A stretch of 64,000 bases of DNA, taken from Cardiocondyla obscurior (lineage: Eukaryota; Arthropoda; Insecta; Hymenoptera; Formicidae). Below, one piece after another: positions 47,081 through 60,244 of the stretch. Location of the stretch: the NCBI RefSeq assembly GCF_019399895.1, contig NC_091871.1, positions 1,393,001 to 1,457,000 of the forward strand, read 5' to 3'. The position numbers were made by a program, and so were the translations under genes. The notes beneath the pieces are model-generated. The model worked only from the letters and a program-made list of their open reading frames with translations. It was not told where the DNA came from and did not search any database. Every line of letters starts with the position of its first letter. Position 1 is the first letter of the stretch.

Positions 47081-50000
47081 TCAGCAATTTGAAACAGCGC
47101 TGTGCTTTTCGTCTGCATAATAAGATACCGTTACAACGTCACCACCCACGTTAATCAGACATTGACCCTAGAAATATAATTTTATGAAATACGCAACAAA
47201 TATAGAAACATATATGTAAATAATAATAATGCTTTTCGCACACTGACTTGATTTTTATGAGGACTGTGAAGAAGCACGCACTGTGTCATAAAAAACGCTA
47301 CCATAGCGTTACCGCCTAATGCCGTAATATGCGCGCGAACAATTGCCAGAACTTCCATTACAAAACTGTGAGTAAAACCACTCAATCCACCGTTCTGTAA
47401 TATGTCGTTGGGATTGAATTTATACAGTCGGTTAAAGTTAATCATCACCGTAATTAAAACCTTACCTCTCGTATCGACGTACTTTCACGAATAAAAAAGA
47501 AATTTAGATTGCCTTGATACCTCTCTATCCTTCCGCCTGGTAGATAAGACAAAGGTGTTATATCTACGCCATATCTTCCTTTCAAAGGCACCTATCACAA
47601 ATTAAAAACAATATTAACAAATTATAGCAACTTATAATAACAGGCACAAAGATTTAAGTTATACATAAATTTACATTAATGAAAAAGATTCTTACATATT
47701 TACGTCTATGAGTAGTGAACGATTTTACACGCAAAGGCGAACGTGGTCTTGGTTTTTGTAGAGGAATACTACTTAAGGTTATTGGATTTCCTATACAAGT
47801 GCGTGATATATTGTCAGACGTAACGTTATTTTCAATATGATCCTCGTCTAGACTGAATATCATATCACTATCATCTAGCAAAGAAAAAAAAAACAAATTA
47901 ATATCGTTCGCGAATTATAATATATGATAATTTCCGATAAAATTGGAAATGTAATTTATAATGTAAACAGAATTGTTTTATAAATACCTGATTTCCTTAC
48001 TTGATCCTTGCTCAAAGAACGGCACACAATTTTCCTTTTATATTTATTCATATTCAAAGGTTCTCCTAAGCCAAGTGCCATACCAACGACAGTCAGTTGT
48101 ATCTCGTCTTGTTCAGGTAATGCTACTTTAAACTGCATATCGCATAACGCACAGGGCACCATTCTTCTTAATTTAAAATACAAAGACTAAAATAAAGTAA
48201 AAAAAAAAAAAAGAATCGTTTTAACAAGATAGAAATACTTTTTTTTTGCGAAGAATTTTAATTATAAGTAAATGTATGAGTGAACGTGCTGCAAAGTAAA
48301 AACATTTCAGAGATGAGGTATTTTAGAAATAAAAAATTGTACCTGAAGTAATCTAGCAAAATATTTTGACGGCATCGACGCGAACTGGCTTATAGGAATT
48401 TTAGCCCTTGAGACTTGCGTGAACATTTGTAAATTTCTGACTATTTCTAAATCTTCTAGACCAGGTATCGTTTGCGTATTAACAACATGAAAATCGTCGG
48501 GTGGTCTGTTATCCATTAACGATGATATCCGATCCATATCCTCGATGTCGTCTACTTCCAAGACACACGCGTCGCGAGTACCTAATCCAAGATCGAGTTC
48601 CGGCAAATCCTCGTCTGACTCGTCTGTATCGGAAGTGTTCAGAATGCGTCCGTTTTCAACTTCCTACAATCGTATCACGATTACAATTAACAATCCAAAG
48701 ATTATATTGTCTGAAATAAAAACGGTAATAAATTCCACATACATTAACACAGATAGGTTTTAAACGATAAAACTCTCTGTTCCTTTTCACCGTGTCTACG
48801 ATAGACTTTTGCATTTCTCCCAATTGCTCTTCGTTGTGCCATGAATTACCGGACGCTATTTGCGGGATGGTAGGCGGCGGTAGAGCCGTTAAGTAAATCG
48901 CGGTGCCCACTGCCATGCCGATTATAAACCGCTCTCCCACAGAAACTTGCAATTTCAGGCCGAAGACCGCGTTCATGCCTTTGATCTTTAGCTTATTTAA
49001 TAACAAACTGTGCAACTCGTACTCCAGAAATGGCAGGCAATCGGATATTTCTTTCGCGTTTAATTCCCCTCGTAAATCCTTTTTGCTCTTGCATACGGTC
49101 GCTTGAATGAAACATCCTCTTCCGGTTGTCGGTATATTCGAGGGAACTTCTATAGTAGTGAACATCACATCTGGTACTTTGGCACGTTTGCATATGGCAC
49201 ATTTCGACACGTTGACTCTAAACGGTACGCTACTTTCACTATAAGGAAGATGGCACAAGCTACATCGTAGTTGAGATGACGGGCAAGAGCCTTCATGGTC
49301 GTTGCTCTCGGAAGTATGCTTGCACACCTTCCCATTTTGTCGTTCCGAGTGAATCGCGGTGGATACTTCACCGTCGACTCTCTCTGTCTTCGTCACTGCA
49401 GACTTTTGCTGATTCTTTTCCGAATCCACGGCAGTCGCGGGCACGCTTTGCTGAAGTTTATTCAAAACGATCCCATCCGTATCTTGATTGGAATTGTGAA
49501 AATTTATAATTGCCGCGGTACCGGAAGCGCTTAACACACACACATCGTCACTGCAAAGAAATAATTATGCGTTACTGATGATATAATAAAATATCCGAGA
49601 ATAAAAAATTTATTTAAAAAAATTAAAAAATTTATTAAAAAAAGAATTAAAAAAATTTTTAATTGCTTTAGAAATGTAATGTTTTGCGCTAGCATCGATA
49701 CAACAAATGCTGTGCAGCTAATATAAAGCTCTTACCATATACTAGTCTCTTCTTTGTAGCCTATAACAACATTGCAAGCTAACGCTCTCGCGTGTGATCT
49801 AACTTCCATTCTAATTTCGGTCCACCATGAGTCACGGCCCTCCGGTTCCTCCAGATTACTTATCCTTTCGAGTAATTTCACCGACTTCGAACTCACCAAA
49901 CCACCTGTCCCCATTGTGCATATTAATCAATTTCTTATTTAATATACGTAAACTTTTGTTTTGAATACATAAAAATATTACCTATATGTAATATAAATCC

Positions 50001-53000
50001 GGGTGGGTAATGTTGCATCGTGATGAACGGATACTCTAGCATTTCCAACGTATCTTGATTCATAGGTCTTACCACCGCAGTCGGTGTTCTCAGAGGTCCT
50101 GCTATCGATCTTTCACTGCTGCCAAGAGAGTTACCTGAGACACAATATAATCTTTTTACCCTTACTCCTTAACGAAATCGCTAGAGCTAGATTCTACAAA
50201 CGTTCTTAACTTAGTGGAATATCTCACCTTTAGGAGTAACGCTCAGATCAGAATCGCTCGATCTCCGGTGCAGAGGCACGCTGGCAATCGTTTTGGTCGC
50301 CGGCGATTGAGACATTTTCGTGGCTACCGTAGAAACAGCCGGAAGCGGACAGGATGGGCTGATCGAGGCCTCGTCCTGTTGCCTAAGATTAGGAGAAGGA
50401 CGGGACACACGCGAGTTGTAAGTCATATTAGCATTGTTAGTGGGCATAGCGCAATCAATGTGGCGTGATGTTTCTCCTAGATTACAGTCGCTACTGATAG
50501 GTATCGCGTCGGGATTACCGCGGCCGCTTCTCGGCGACTTTGCTGAATTTTCGGGTAAACCGTCGTGCGGACGGTGGGACGCCGAAGATGGGGATATGCG
50601 CGTACGATCGGTTAAACTGACGAGAGAGGAGCCGCAGGAACGGGAAGTGGCGTGGAGGCTCGGATATTGTCCAGTGGAAAGGCACTCGGGAATCGAGTGA
50701 ACGCGAGGCACGCAAAGAACGTCTTTTTCGCGACGTTTGTGTGACGCGCGTCTCCTTATGGACGTGCCGCGCGGAGGAAATTTGTCAAATAAATTCCTCG
50801 ACTTCTTAGCGCTCTTGCGAAAAGACTTTCTCTTTACGATCCTTTTGCTGTGACGCGTCGTACGCGTAGACACCATCATTTTCATATCAATCAATTTAAT
50901 CAAATCATGCATGCAATTCCGTCTTTCAGTAGTCACAACCGCGCGAATTTCTTCGTTCGATAGACTAGACTGTGTCATCGAATGCGGTAAATTAATTGTT
51001 GAATCATTTTTCTCTTTATTCACGCCATTTGCCGGTTTTTCAACGGGAGACGAGAATTCCATTCGCACCGGTCTCTCGCTTTGTCGATGAACAGATTGAT
51101 TGCGTTCCCGAAATAAATCCCGTTCGTGTTTCGTCAAATGAATCCGATGCATTTTAGGAATCGATGATCCAGATGTAGCGCTACTGTGCTGCTTATCTTT
51201 CTTCGAACTTAACGTTTGACACTCATTCCCGGAAGTGTTAAATCTCTGTTTTAAATCGTCAGGCTCTTGCTTATTAAACGACTTATTTGATTTTAAAAAA
51301 GAAGAATCTTCGGATTGACTTTCGTTGTTCAATAATCCAGATGTGTCGATCGACGTATCCGAGTCTGAGCTCTTTTGAATTTCCACAGTGATGGTAGGGA
51401 CCGCGTCATTTCGTGCAGAGCCGTCTTCTGTACTCGTTAAATCACGGTTTGACAGCGAACGATTCGTTGCTACGTCCGATTCCATCTGCAGTGTAGATTC
51501 CGTGCAGCTTTCCACGCTGGAGTGCGTAATAGGAATTCTCTTCAGGAGGCTCGACGAATCTTCCGCTTTCTCGGAGTCTTCGTCGGCGGAATATCTCGAA
51601 TCGTCCAAGATATTGTAACTGGCGGTGTCCTCCGACGATTCGTTGCCCGTGGAATTGTCATCAAAGGATGACATCTCCGTCTCATCGATCGAGAATACAA
51701 CGTCCTGTTTCTTCTTCTCACCCTGGGTGTTATTCGTATTTTTATGAGAATTTTCTTTACAGAGTGTATCTTCTTTTATCTCCACATTGAGCTGCTTGTC
51801 GCTGGGAAAAATCGAAATAGAATCAGTATTCTCAGTACTATCGGTATTCTCTAGAGGCATATTTTGTATAGATCCGATCAGTAACGCGGCCATTACCCTA
51901 CCAGTTGTTTTAACTCCTTTGAGATGGTTCTGCTTCGTACGATTCGTGGTTATTGAATCAACGTCGGAATCTCGGTCAGACTCCGTGGCAAAGTAGCTCT
52001 CCTCGTCAACTGAATAAAACTTGCTGCGTAGATGGTTGATTTGCTTGAAAAGACGGCCTTTGCATATCTCCTTCCTCGCATCTTCCGGCGTTAGCATAGT
52101 ACGCACTGATTTCACCGTTTCGTCAATTAAGTTTCGACTGATTTCCGGGGGCGGTGTGAGATCCGAGCCACTGGATGCAGTTAGTTTGAGATTCAGCGTG
52201 CTTAATGTGTTGGATCGCAAAAATGGAATGCGCTTGGCACGTTTCCTTCGCGCCCCGGCACACCCAGGAGCTACCTTTGCAGCGCGTTCTAGGCGCGTTA
52301 AAGACGTCGTAGATCGCGCATAAAAATTCTTATTTATGCAAATAGGATATGGAGTGGGTGAAACAGGGATGAACGGCGCACTGTCGTCGGCATAACGTTT
52401 CGCTCGCGCTATCGTGTGTGAGGAAAGCGCGAGTGCGATTCTATGCAGATGCATGGGGGTAGGAAAGAAGAAGAAAAGTATTAATTAATCTTCGTAAATT
52501 TCTCTAAAAACGAGCAATATAATTACAAACAACTATAAAAAAAAAAAAACATTAAATCAAATCAGTAGGCATAAAATAATGCAGAATATCTCGAGTATCA
52601 GTTTAGATACCAACAGTATTTCGTTCACGACACCGAAATAAAAGATAATTGATAGTCATCACATCTAATTGCTCGTTGCGAATTGAATTAATTCGTTCAA
52701 TAAATTGGAATTGGAACTACTCGTGTATGTCTATCGTAAATTATTTTCAGCTACAAAATAAAGTGCTTCAGCCATAAAATAGAAATGGCTATATTTCCTT
52801 GTACGAAATTCTCGAAATAGCTCGTCCGCGGGCGCCAACTTTATCTCGCAGATTATGAGCTGGCGACACTATTTAATTGGCTCGTACGATGCCAGACGCA
52901 ATTGCGCGATAATCTACCATTCGACCGTTTATAACCGAATATGCAATTACATTTGGATAAAGACTGTTCGATAATCCATAATTGGATATGTAATAAAATA

Positions 53001-54290
53001 AACTTACTCTTCGATATTGACGCTGTCGCAGGGAAAGCCGAGTACGTCGTGTAATTTAACCAGCGTCACTGCTGTGCCTATACCTCTCGCAACGATACCA
53101 GACTCGCCTTCCAGATCAAAGTTTTGCAGATACCTAGTGTCAATATATATTGAATTATTACGAGAAATAATAAAATAATTTTTTTCTAGCACGATATTTA
53201 CCCAATTACAGCATTCCCACCGAGATCCAATGCTTTTAATCCAATCTTCCTTTGGACTTCTCCGCTCAATTTAAAAAATAGAGTCTGCCGTGCTTCATTC
53301 GACGCTCTAGGCGTTCTTATTTTATCGATCCATTTGTATTCTGGATCGTCACTCACTACAAGTTCTTCAACAAATCCATGTATCATTTGCGCGTGATAGC
53401 CGTATGGTATATTAGGAGCTAAAATATATTTGTGTTAATTCTCTCAGCAAAGCTGTATAAGTAATGACTACTTTTTTTTATAATACCTCTGATATCAAGA
53501 TACTATTTTTAATAAACTTACGTAACATAAATATTAAATTTTAAAAGATATCAATTTCCGTAACATTAAAAATAAATTTTTTTTAATTTTAAAATTATTT
53601 GCAACTAATGATGCTTTTTCTTCTTTTTAATTTAGTACAACTATAAATAATTAAATAGACTTACAGTAGAAAAATTGTACTCCACAAGATGACTGTCTGA
53701 ACTTGTTGAAATCAGAGAAGAGCTCTACTTTAATGATAATATTAACTTCACCACGTATACCATGCATTGTGTCATATACCGGTATCCATCCAGTCATAAC
53801 TGACCCTGTAGGCAAATATAGAAGACATGTAAAGTTAATTTTTTTTTTTTTTTATAAAAATATTTAAAAAAATTATTTGCATTGTGTGTAACAAATATCT
53901 CTCGTGCTGCACGAATATATCACCTTGCGATCCAGCACTGGTATTCATAGCTGCCTCTAAAGTCCAAATATTTTTCACCGGTGGCAGCATACCCGGTAAC
54001 AGCAATGGATTCAGATTTACGTAAACTTTGCCAATAGCATCATTCGCGGAATACGTGTCATGGTCCATTAATCTGATTTGCAACGGCTCGTCCTGCAGCT
54101 CAGCGTCGTCAACTTCGAATTTATACCATTCCGAGTTCCATTGAGGATTCAGGGACTTCCGGCATACGTCTGTCTTATAAGTAATATTGCCGAACTTCAG
54201 TTCCACGTAAGCATCAGTTGTATCGCCGGACCGGTCCATCACAGGCAGGTTGCGTCCCGCCAAGATTTTCACCTTTATTTTTCCAGGCAT
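47081..54290 (-). CDS. C2CD5: C2 domain-containing protein 5 (CDP138-like)
   Basis: Calcium- and phospholipid-binding C2 protein; the mammalian homolog is an Akt substrate needed for GLUT4 vesicle fusion. Minus-strand exons 54290-53924, 53805-53665, 53418-53202, 53133-53008, 52440-50228, 50134-49982, 49904-49736, 49550-48749, 48663-48343, 48186-47988, 47874-47696, 47591-47466, 47394-47248 and 47167-47081 join in frame to 1748 aa. The C2 domain is at residues 1 to about 120 (MPGKIKVKILAGRNLPVMD, with Ca-site Asp residues in DRSGDTTDAYVELKF). Next comes the conserved DUF4062-free core (GEVQRKIGLKALDLGGNAVI, later VPDVMFTTIEVPSNIP). It ends QCLINVGGDVVTVSYY-type. Exon 5 alone encodes about 738 residues of Ser/Asp/Glu-rich and basic disordered sequence, where mammals have only a short linker; this explains the great length. 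Confidence 0.95.
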
Positions 54291-55101
54291 TGCGTACAAT
54301 TGCGACCCTCAGCAGGCAGTCTTGACATGGAAAGATATCTATTTTTATTCTCACCACATTAATATATAATACAAATATTAATATAAAAAAAAATTCTATA
54401 TTTGGATCATTACTTATAAATATATATAATTATAATTGCTACACAGATATACATGTATGCTGTACAAGATCACATATACCTACGTATATATATATATTAA
54501 TCGTTATATTAAACACATACTCGCGAATGTATACGTATTACATATACGTGGGATAGTTGCATTACATTTACACCTGTTCAACTAATAATTGTCGCGATTT
54601 TTGTTAATTCTACTGAAATAAAAATATACCGAATTTACGTGAGACCTTATAAGGCACAGTAAACGCTTCGAGGAGGCTCTTAAATTTGACGTCGTAAAGC
54701 ACGACGTCAGGACGGCACCGAGGAGGATTCGCGGCGAGTTTTGCGAGTGACGTTTACTCACCACGTTCCGCATTTAGGTCGACGATGACACTCGGCGAGT
54801 GACTCAATAACGAGTGATTTGTCAACGGGCAATCACATCTTCCCGATTTTCTAGTGCGACAATTAACCTCCCCGATCCCTCTTGGCAATCTTGGCGACCG
54901 CCGCTCCGGAGTCCGAACCTCCGGTGGCTCCGGTTTCGAGCAGCGGGCGCTATCTCGCGGCGCACGCGGCAAACCGGCCGTTCTACCGGCCCGCTGCTGT
55001 CCACCGTAACCTATAAAAAAAAGCTGGCCGAAGAGAGCGGACGCCCGAGAGGCCAGCCGAGACCCCTTCGGTGCGCGCGTGCGAACCCTCGACTTTGAAA
55101 A
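54291..55101. promoter_or_regulatory. Divergent upstream region of C2CD5 and DNAJC11
   Basis: The 811 bp lie between opposite start codons. A minus-strand donor (GGAACGTG|GTGAGTAA, about 54761) marks a probable noncoding C2CD5 exon in the GC-rich 54762-55050 part, with acceptor CTGCTGAG just before the start codon. DNAJC11 transcription probably begins in the same GC-rich block. Confidence 0.5.
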
Positions 55102-57730
55102 ATGGACGACGAGAGCGACCAAGAGACCACGATCGAGGACGACTACTACGCGTTCCTGAACATCGCGAGAAACGTGAGAGTCAGACCCGTTCCGCGCGCG
55201 ATTTCGCTTCAATTATTATCAAAGGGGGACTTCGGAGATCGGACCTCGATGTCCCTCTCCACGTGACACCTTCGTCGCTTTCGGGCTGACGTAACGGCGA
55301 CCCGGGGGAACGTCCGCTTTCCTTCGACGCGACGAGTAATGGCAGAGATAAGCTCGGGAAACGTTGATATAGTTTGGTCAGTTTGCGCCTCTGGCGTATT
55401 AATCCTGCTGCAGAATGTCGGGTTGTAGAACCGAAATTTATCTGGCCTTTTGCATCACTCGCTGGAAGATGTTACTTTAAGTCCACACCTTTGACTCGTT
55501 TTTTTCACGAAAATTATTTATTTATGATGCAATTCCATGTTTTACATCGTAACGACTGCTTCTTGTATTTTAGGCCAGTCCCGAGGACATCAGCAATGCA
55601 TATCGTAAACTCAGTAGACTCTATCATCCAGATAAGCATCGAGATCCAACGCTTAAGAAAGAAGCAGAGGTTCTGTTCAATCGTATAAAGAAAGCTTATG
55701 AAGGTATACTGCTGATTATTTCATCCGTTATTGCTATTTTTTTTTTTTTTTTTTTAAACTGTGCCACAATATTTTAAAATAAAATATTTTTATTAAAAAA
55801 AATTTTATTTTGTATCTTGAAAATAATACTGCGCGTTACAGTACTGAGCGATCCGCATCAGAGAGCGATTTATGACTCGCTGGGAATTCGTGGTTTGGAA
55901 ACGGAAGGATGGGAAATTGTGCAGCGTATGAAAACGCCTCAAGAGATTCGGGAGGAATACGAGAGGTTGGCGAGGGAAAGAGAAGAGAGACGACTTCAGC
56001 AACATACCAATCCCAAAGGCACTGTAACAGTAAACATTAACGCCACTGATCTCTTCAATAAATATGATGAGGATTATAGCGATGGGTAAAATTGATTGGC
56101 TTAATAATAAAATTTAATATTAAATTTACAAATTACAGTAATCATAGGTTTATGAAGTGATGGATCTGCTTTCAGCGGGTTCTTTTCATGCATCGAAGTT
56201 AGCGGAATGTCATTCGCACAATCTATCGAAGCACCCCTTACCTTGAGAGATACTGTAACTATGTCAGGTCAGCTTGGGACTCAAAACGGTACGGGTAATG
56301 GATCCATTAATGTCTCGGCGAAGCGGCTGATATCCTCGAAGGGTTGGGTCGAAGTCGAGGTCGGGGCTGGCAACGGCCCTACGTTTTCCCTCAAAGCATT
56401 TCGCACGTTAACGAAGCGATTATTTTGCGATGGTGCGACAATACTGCAATTCACATCGCGCGGCGTGAAAGCTGGCTACGTTGGGAGTACGTTTACTTGC
56501 GGTTTTCATAGTATAATTGTAATCATGTAATTCTTAGTCTTCTCTTATATTCGCGTGTTCATTTGTTTCGCACAGGGAAATATATTTAAAAGGAAATTTA
56601 TTTGCAGCTCTCGCGATGCAGTTAGATAAACATACAGTGGGGTACCTCACATACAGAGCCGGTATTCAAGACGCTATGAGCACTATGATTGTGAGAGACA
56701 CGTCTCGATCGTACACGGCATTTTCTATACATTTCGGACTCCTACATTCTTTCGTCAGCCTTAATTATACCTATAAGATGGAAGAAAAGCAACTTAAACT
56801 TCGTGGTAGTGTCAAGTTAGTATAATTAATATTATTTTATTGCATAAATAATAATTGACCGTGCATAATCACTTTATAATTTACAGAGCTGGAACGTTTG
56901 GTGCATTTCTCGAATACGGCGCTGAAAAAAAAGTTTCTAAGCACAGCTCGGTTTCGGCGGCTGTACGTATCGGCGTCCCAACTGGCGTTACGTTGAAACT
57001 TAGATTGAGTCGCGCTTCGCAAGCGTACACGTTTCCCATTCATTTATGCGATGAAGTTCTTCCAGCGCCAGTCTTTTATGCCACTGTAGCACCTATAATC
57101 ACTTGGACAGTCATTAAGAAACTTATAATCGATCCCGTGGTGAAAGAGCGGACAGAGCGCGAGAAGGAGAAACAGAGAGAGTTGAATAAATTTAGAATGT
57201 TAGAGAAACAAAGGGAAGCTAAGGCAGCTACCGAATTAATGAAGGAAACCGTCAGCAGGATAAGACTTGAGGAGGAAGCCAAGAAAGGATTAATTATTAC
57301 CAAAGCATTATATGGTCGATTTGTTTATCCTCAACAGGATCGAGCTACTTCAGAGGAGACTGGGCATAGAGATGAAGTGATAGACGTAACAATTCCTTTG
57401 CAATGTTTAGTCAAAGATTCCAAATTAATTCTTCACAAGGCATCTAAGGTGCGTTTTTATAAATAAAAAAAAAAAGTAATATTTTATAAATAAAATATAT
57501 TATTACAGAGCCAACTACCTGGATTTTACGATCCATGTGTAGGAGAAGACAAACAACTTTTGGTACAGTATCTTTTCCATTCTCAAACACACGAATGTGT
57601 TATACAGGATGATGCACCTCTCAGGATACCAATCTCGTGTAAGAATTTACTTGTCTGTTATAAATTTATATTTAATAATTTGCTGATATATTATTTACAT
57701 GTTTCAGCACACAAAGTAAATACTACTTGA
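55102..57730 (+). CDS. DNAJC11: DnaJ homolog subfamily C member 11
   Basis: J-domain protein of the outer mitochondrial membrane, associated with MICOS and cristae organisation in mammals. Exons 55102-55173, 55574-55703, 55842-56085, 56176-56486, 56608-56815, 56887-57448, 57509-57638 and 57708-57730 join in frame to 559 aa, the same length as the human protein. The J domain (about 14-80) has the HPD motif at residues 42-44 (LYHPDKH). The middle part is the beta-rich region typical of the family (GSINVSAKRLISSKGWVEVE). Then come a charged coiled-coil (ERTEREKEKQRELNKFRMLE) and the C-terminal DUF3395 (IDVTIPLQCLVKDSKL through LPGFYDPCVGEDKQLLVQYL). The last exon is only 23 nt. Confidence 0.96.
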
Positions 57731-58868
57731 CATACAGATTCTAAACCAAAACCCAGTCGTCGCAGTTGCCGTCATTGATTGATTGATCGATATTACTTCG
57801 ATATAAAATTTGTTCATTTTTAGAGATTTAATTTTTCATAAAGGATAAAAAAGAAATTAAATGTTTGTTGATCCTCAAGCTTGTACATTAATGTTTTCAG
57901 TAAAATGGTATTTTAATATTTGAAAATTATATTTTAACTATGTTAATAGTTTTGCAGATTTTTAGGAAGAATATTTTATAGAAAGAATAGATCCTATATA
58001 CAGTAGATGTTCAATTATGCTCGTGAATTTCTAATCATGGGTTTTACTGTGATGCACTAATTTTGCTCATTGAAGTCATTTCAAATAATTTAGAGAAAGT
58101 ATAAAGTCAAACCTTGAACACAAACCCTATTTACTGCCTATAGAAATGTAATGTTATATATGCCATATGAAATAGTTTGTGTATTATAATTTCAAAGATC
58201 ATATTGATCTTTTAACAGTCAACTAAGGATTATTTCGAGTAAAAAAAAAAAAAAAAAAAAATCTGCCATAGCTACATAGACGTATTACATGCTGCTTAGA
58301 AATACATTTGTTAATTAACTGCATAACCTGGATTAATGGACTTACACCGAAGTTAAAGTATTAGTGTACGTTTTATTCTTGTACAAAATAGATATTGTTT
58401 TGAATGAAAAAAATGTATATAATTATATACATAACCTGAATAAAATTATGTATATAATTTATGATAATATAAAACAGATATCTATATATATATATTCCAG
58501 AGTTGTAAAAAAAAAGTCACGGCAAGTACGACTACTATTACTTGTAGCCGAAAAAGAAAACATGATTACCGATTACAAGGCGGAGTAATCGTAATAAATC
58601 GATAATCATGTTTTTTTTTCGATTGCAAATAATCGTGATCATCCAGTTGTTGATTATCGAAGTAGCCGCTACTTATACAGCTCTGATCTATTCTATATAC
58701 TTATATGAAATATATTTGTATGTACATTTACAAGTAGGGAATTATAAGTAGCTCGATATTATATCAAAGAAATAAATTTACTTGTTGAGTTACATAATGC
58801 TTAATTTATCGAACTAAATAAAATTTAAATATATTGTGTTTGCATTAATATAATTCACTAAATTGCAG
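57731..58868. other. Convergent spacer between DNAJC11 and the C1orf50 homolog
   Basis: AT-rich 3' UTR sequence with a poly-A tract (58241-58260), the hAT-like MITE at 58498-58685 and otherwise nothing recognisable. Confidence 0.6.
58498..58685. mobile_element. hAT-like MITE, full copy
   Basis: 188 bp. The ends are CAGAGTTGTA and, as reverse complement, CAGAGCTGTA. The flanking octamers ATATATTC (58490-58497) and ATCTATTC (58686-58693) match at 7 of 8, the 8-bp target duplication typical of hAT elements. The interior is strongly self-complementary (ACATGATTACCGATTA versus ACATGATTATCGATTT on the other strand). No ORF for a transposase. Same family as 63893-63937. Confidence 0.85.
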
Positions 58869-59712
58869 TTAGACGCCACTATTTGACGTAATTGATTGCC
58901 AAAAGTCGTTTGTAGTTGTATCAGAAGGTAAAAGTTTTTGAAGGAAGTTTAATTCGTTATCCTTTACTTGCAATTGCGACAGTGGAGTCCACGATCGATC
59001 GTGTTCTAATCTAAAAGAACCCTTGTAAATCTGTGACGGAGCTGAATTACCCCATTCCTGTATGGACAAACATAATTGGTAAGATAAATATTTATTAATA
59101 TTAAAATAAAATTTCGTAAAAATCAGTAATACCGTATTATTACTGATTTTACTTTCGTAAAAGTACTATTTACCTCCGGGCTTAGCATAGAAAAATAAAA
59201 TTGTCCCGATTCCCGCTGATACAAATGGTAAATGTGACCAGTCTGTTTTACAAAATTGCAAGCAACATAATGCAGTTTAGCATTACGTTCTGCCTCTAGT
59301 AAAATATCTTTAGCTTGCTTTTGTAAAAATTTGATTTGTTCGGCGATAACTTGTAGCTTATTATAAGCGTTTGCTTTTACACAACTATCTGCCTGTATAA
59401 AAAACATAAATTAATAATTTTCGTAATAATATAATGACTAACTTAAATAATAAATTTGCAAACGTTGCCTTTTCAATTTCTGCAACCAGTGCCATTAAAT
59501 CCTGCCGACTTGATTTTGCCACGGCGGCTGGGTCGAGCAACGTTAAACCTTGTGGCTTAACATTTCTCTCCACTAGTGCTACTGTAACAAGAAAACGCTC
59601 GTTATTATTATACATATAATTATAGTACTTAAATTTGTTAATTATCACAAATTATACCTTGATTTGAAAAATTATTTTCTGTAGATGTATCCACTGTACT
59701 ATGATCATCCAT
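58869..59712 (-). CDS. C1orf50 homolog (DUF2452 protein)
   Basis: Conserved metazoan protein of unknown function. Minus-strand exons 59712-59658, 59581-59469, 59392-59174 and 59057-58869 join in frame to 191 aa (human C1orf50 is about 199). Hallmarks of DUF2452: LVAEIEKADSCVKANAYNKL, the helical VIAEQIKFLQKQAKDILLEA, AKLHYVACNFVKQTGHIYHL and the YQRESGQFYFSMLSPEEWG block. The second intron needs a GC donor (AAAAG|GCAACG) to keep the conserved EKADSCV; all other junctions are GT-AG. An inverted repeat lies in the third intron. Head-to-head with SSR4, 532 bp between start codons. Confidence 0.92.
59115..59152. repeat. Short perfect inverted repeat in an intron
   Basis: AAAATCAGTAATA pairs with TATTACTGATTTT around a 6-nt loop, in the last intron of the C1orf50 homolog. 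AT-rich; could form a hairpin. Confidence 0.7.
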
Positions 59713-60244
59713 TATACATATAATTATCTATAATCATGCTGCAAAATCGTATAATTAATGAAAAATAACATTAAAAGAACACGTAAATTTTTCTTTAATT
59801 TTTAAATAACCTAAAACTAACTAAATAAAAACTTTACAAAATTGCGCGATGTTAGTTTACTCCACCGAAATTCGTCGAGATAAGCACATTGCAGATTTTA
59901 TCACACTTGATATTATTTTTTTATAAGTGAAAATGCTGCATCGTGTGAATAAAAAAATTCAGACATTTGAGCGAACTGACTCGAATCTGTTTGGTTTCGT
60001 GCAGCCAGTTCAGTTGAGAAATACGCACCTTTGAGCCAACACGGAGTCACGCCAATCTCATCGACGTGGCACGTTGGGTGCCGGAGTGGAGTGGGCCGGT
60101 TGGTGGGTAGTTGGAGTAAACTAACGCGTGTCCCGCGTGTTGGCACTGTTAGCAGTCGCATACTCCGAGTACTCCGACCGATATTCATCGCAAACAGCTG
60201 TAGTGTCGCATTCGTTCGAGTATAAACCCATTAAAACCGGCAGG
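59713..60244. promoter_or_regulatory. Divergent promoter region of the C1orf50 homolog and SSR4
   Basis: 532 bp between opposite start codons. Its left part is AT-rich, its right part (60050-60244) GC-rich and probably the SSR4 leader. No specific element placed. Confidence 0.45.

Noticed and set aside
20703..47591. TGAAAGGAAGATATGG shared between the 20.7-kb hairpin and C2CD5 exon 12
   Set aside because: A single 16-base match between AT-biased sequences in 64 kb can arise by chance, and nothing else nearby is shared.
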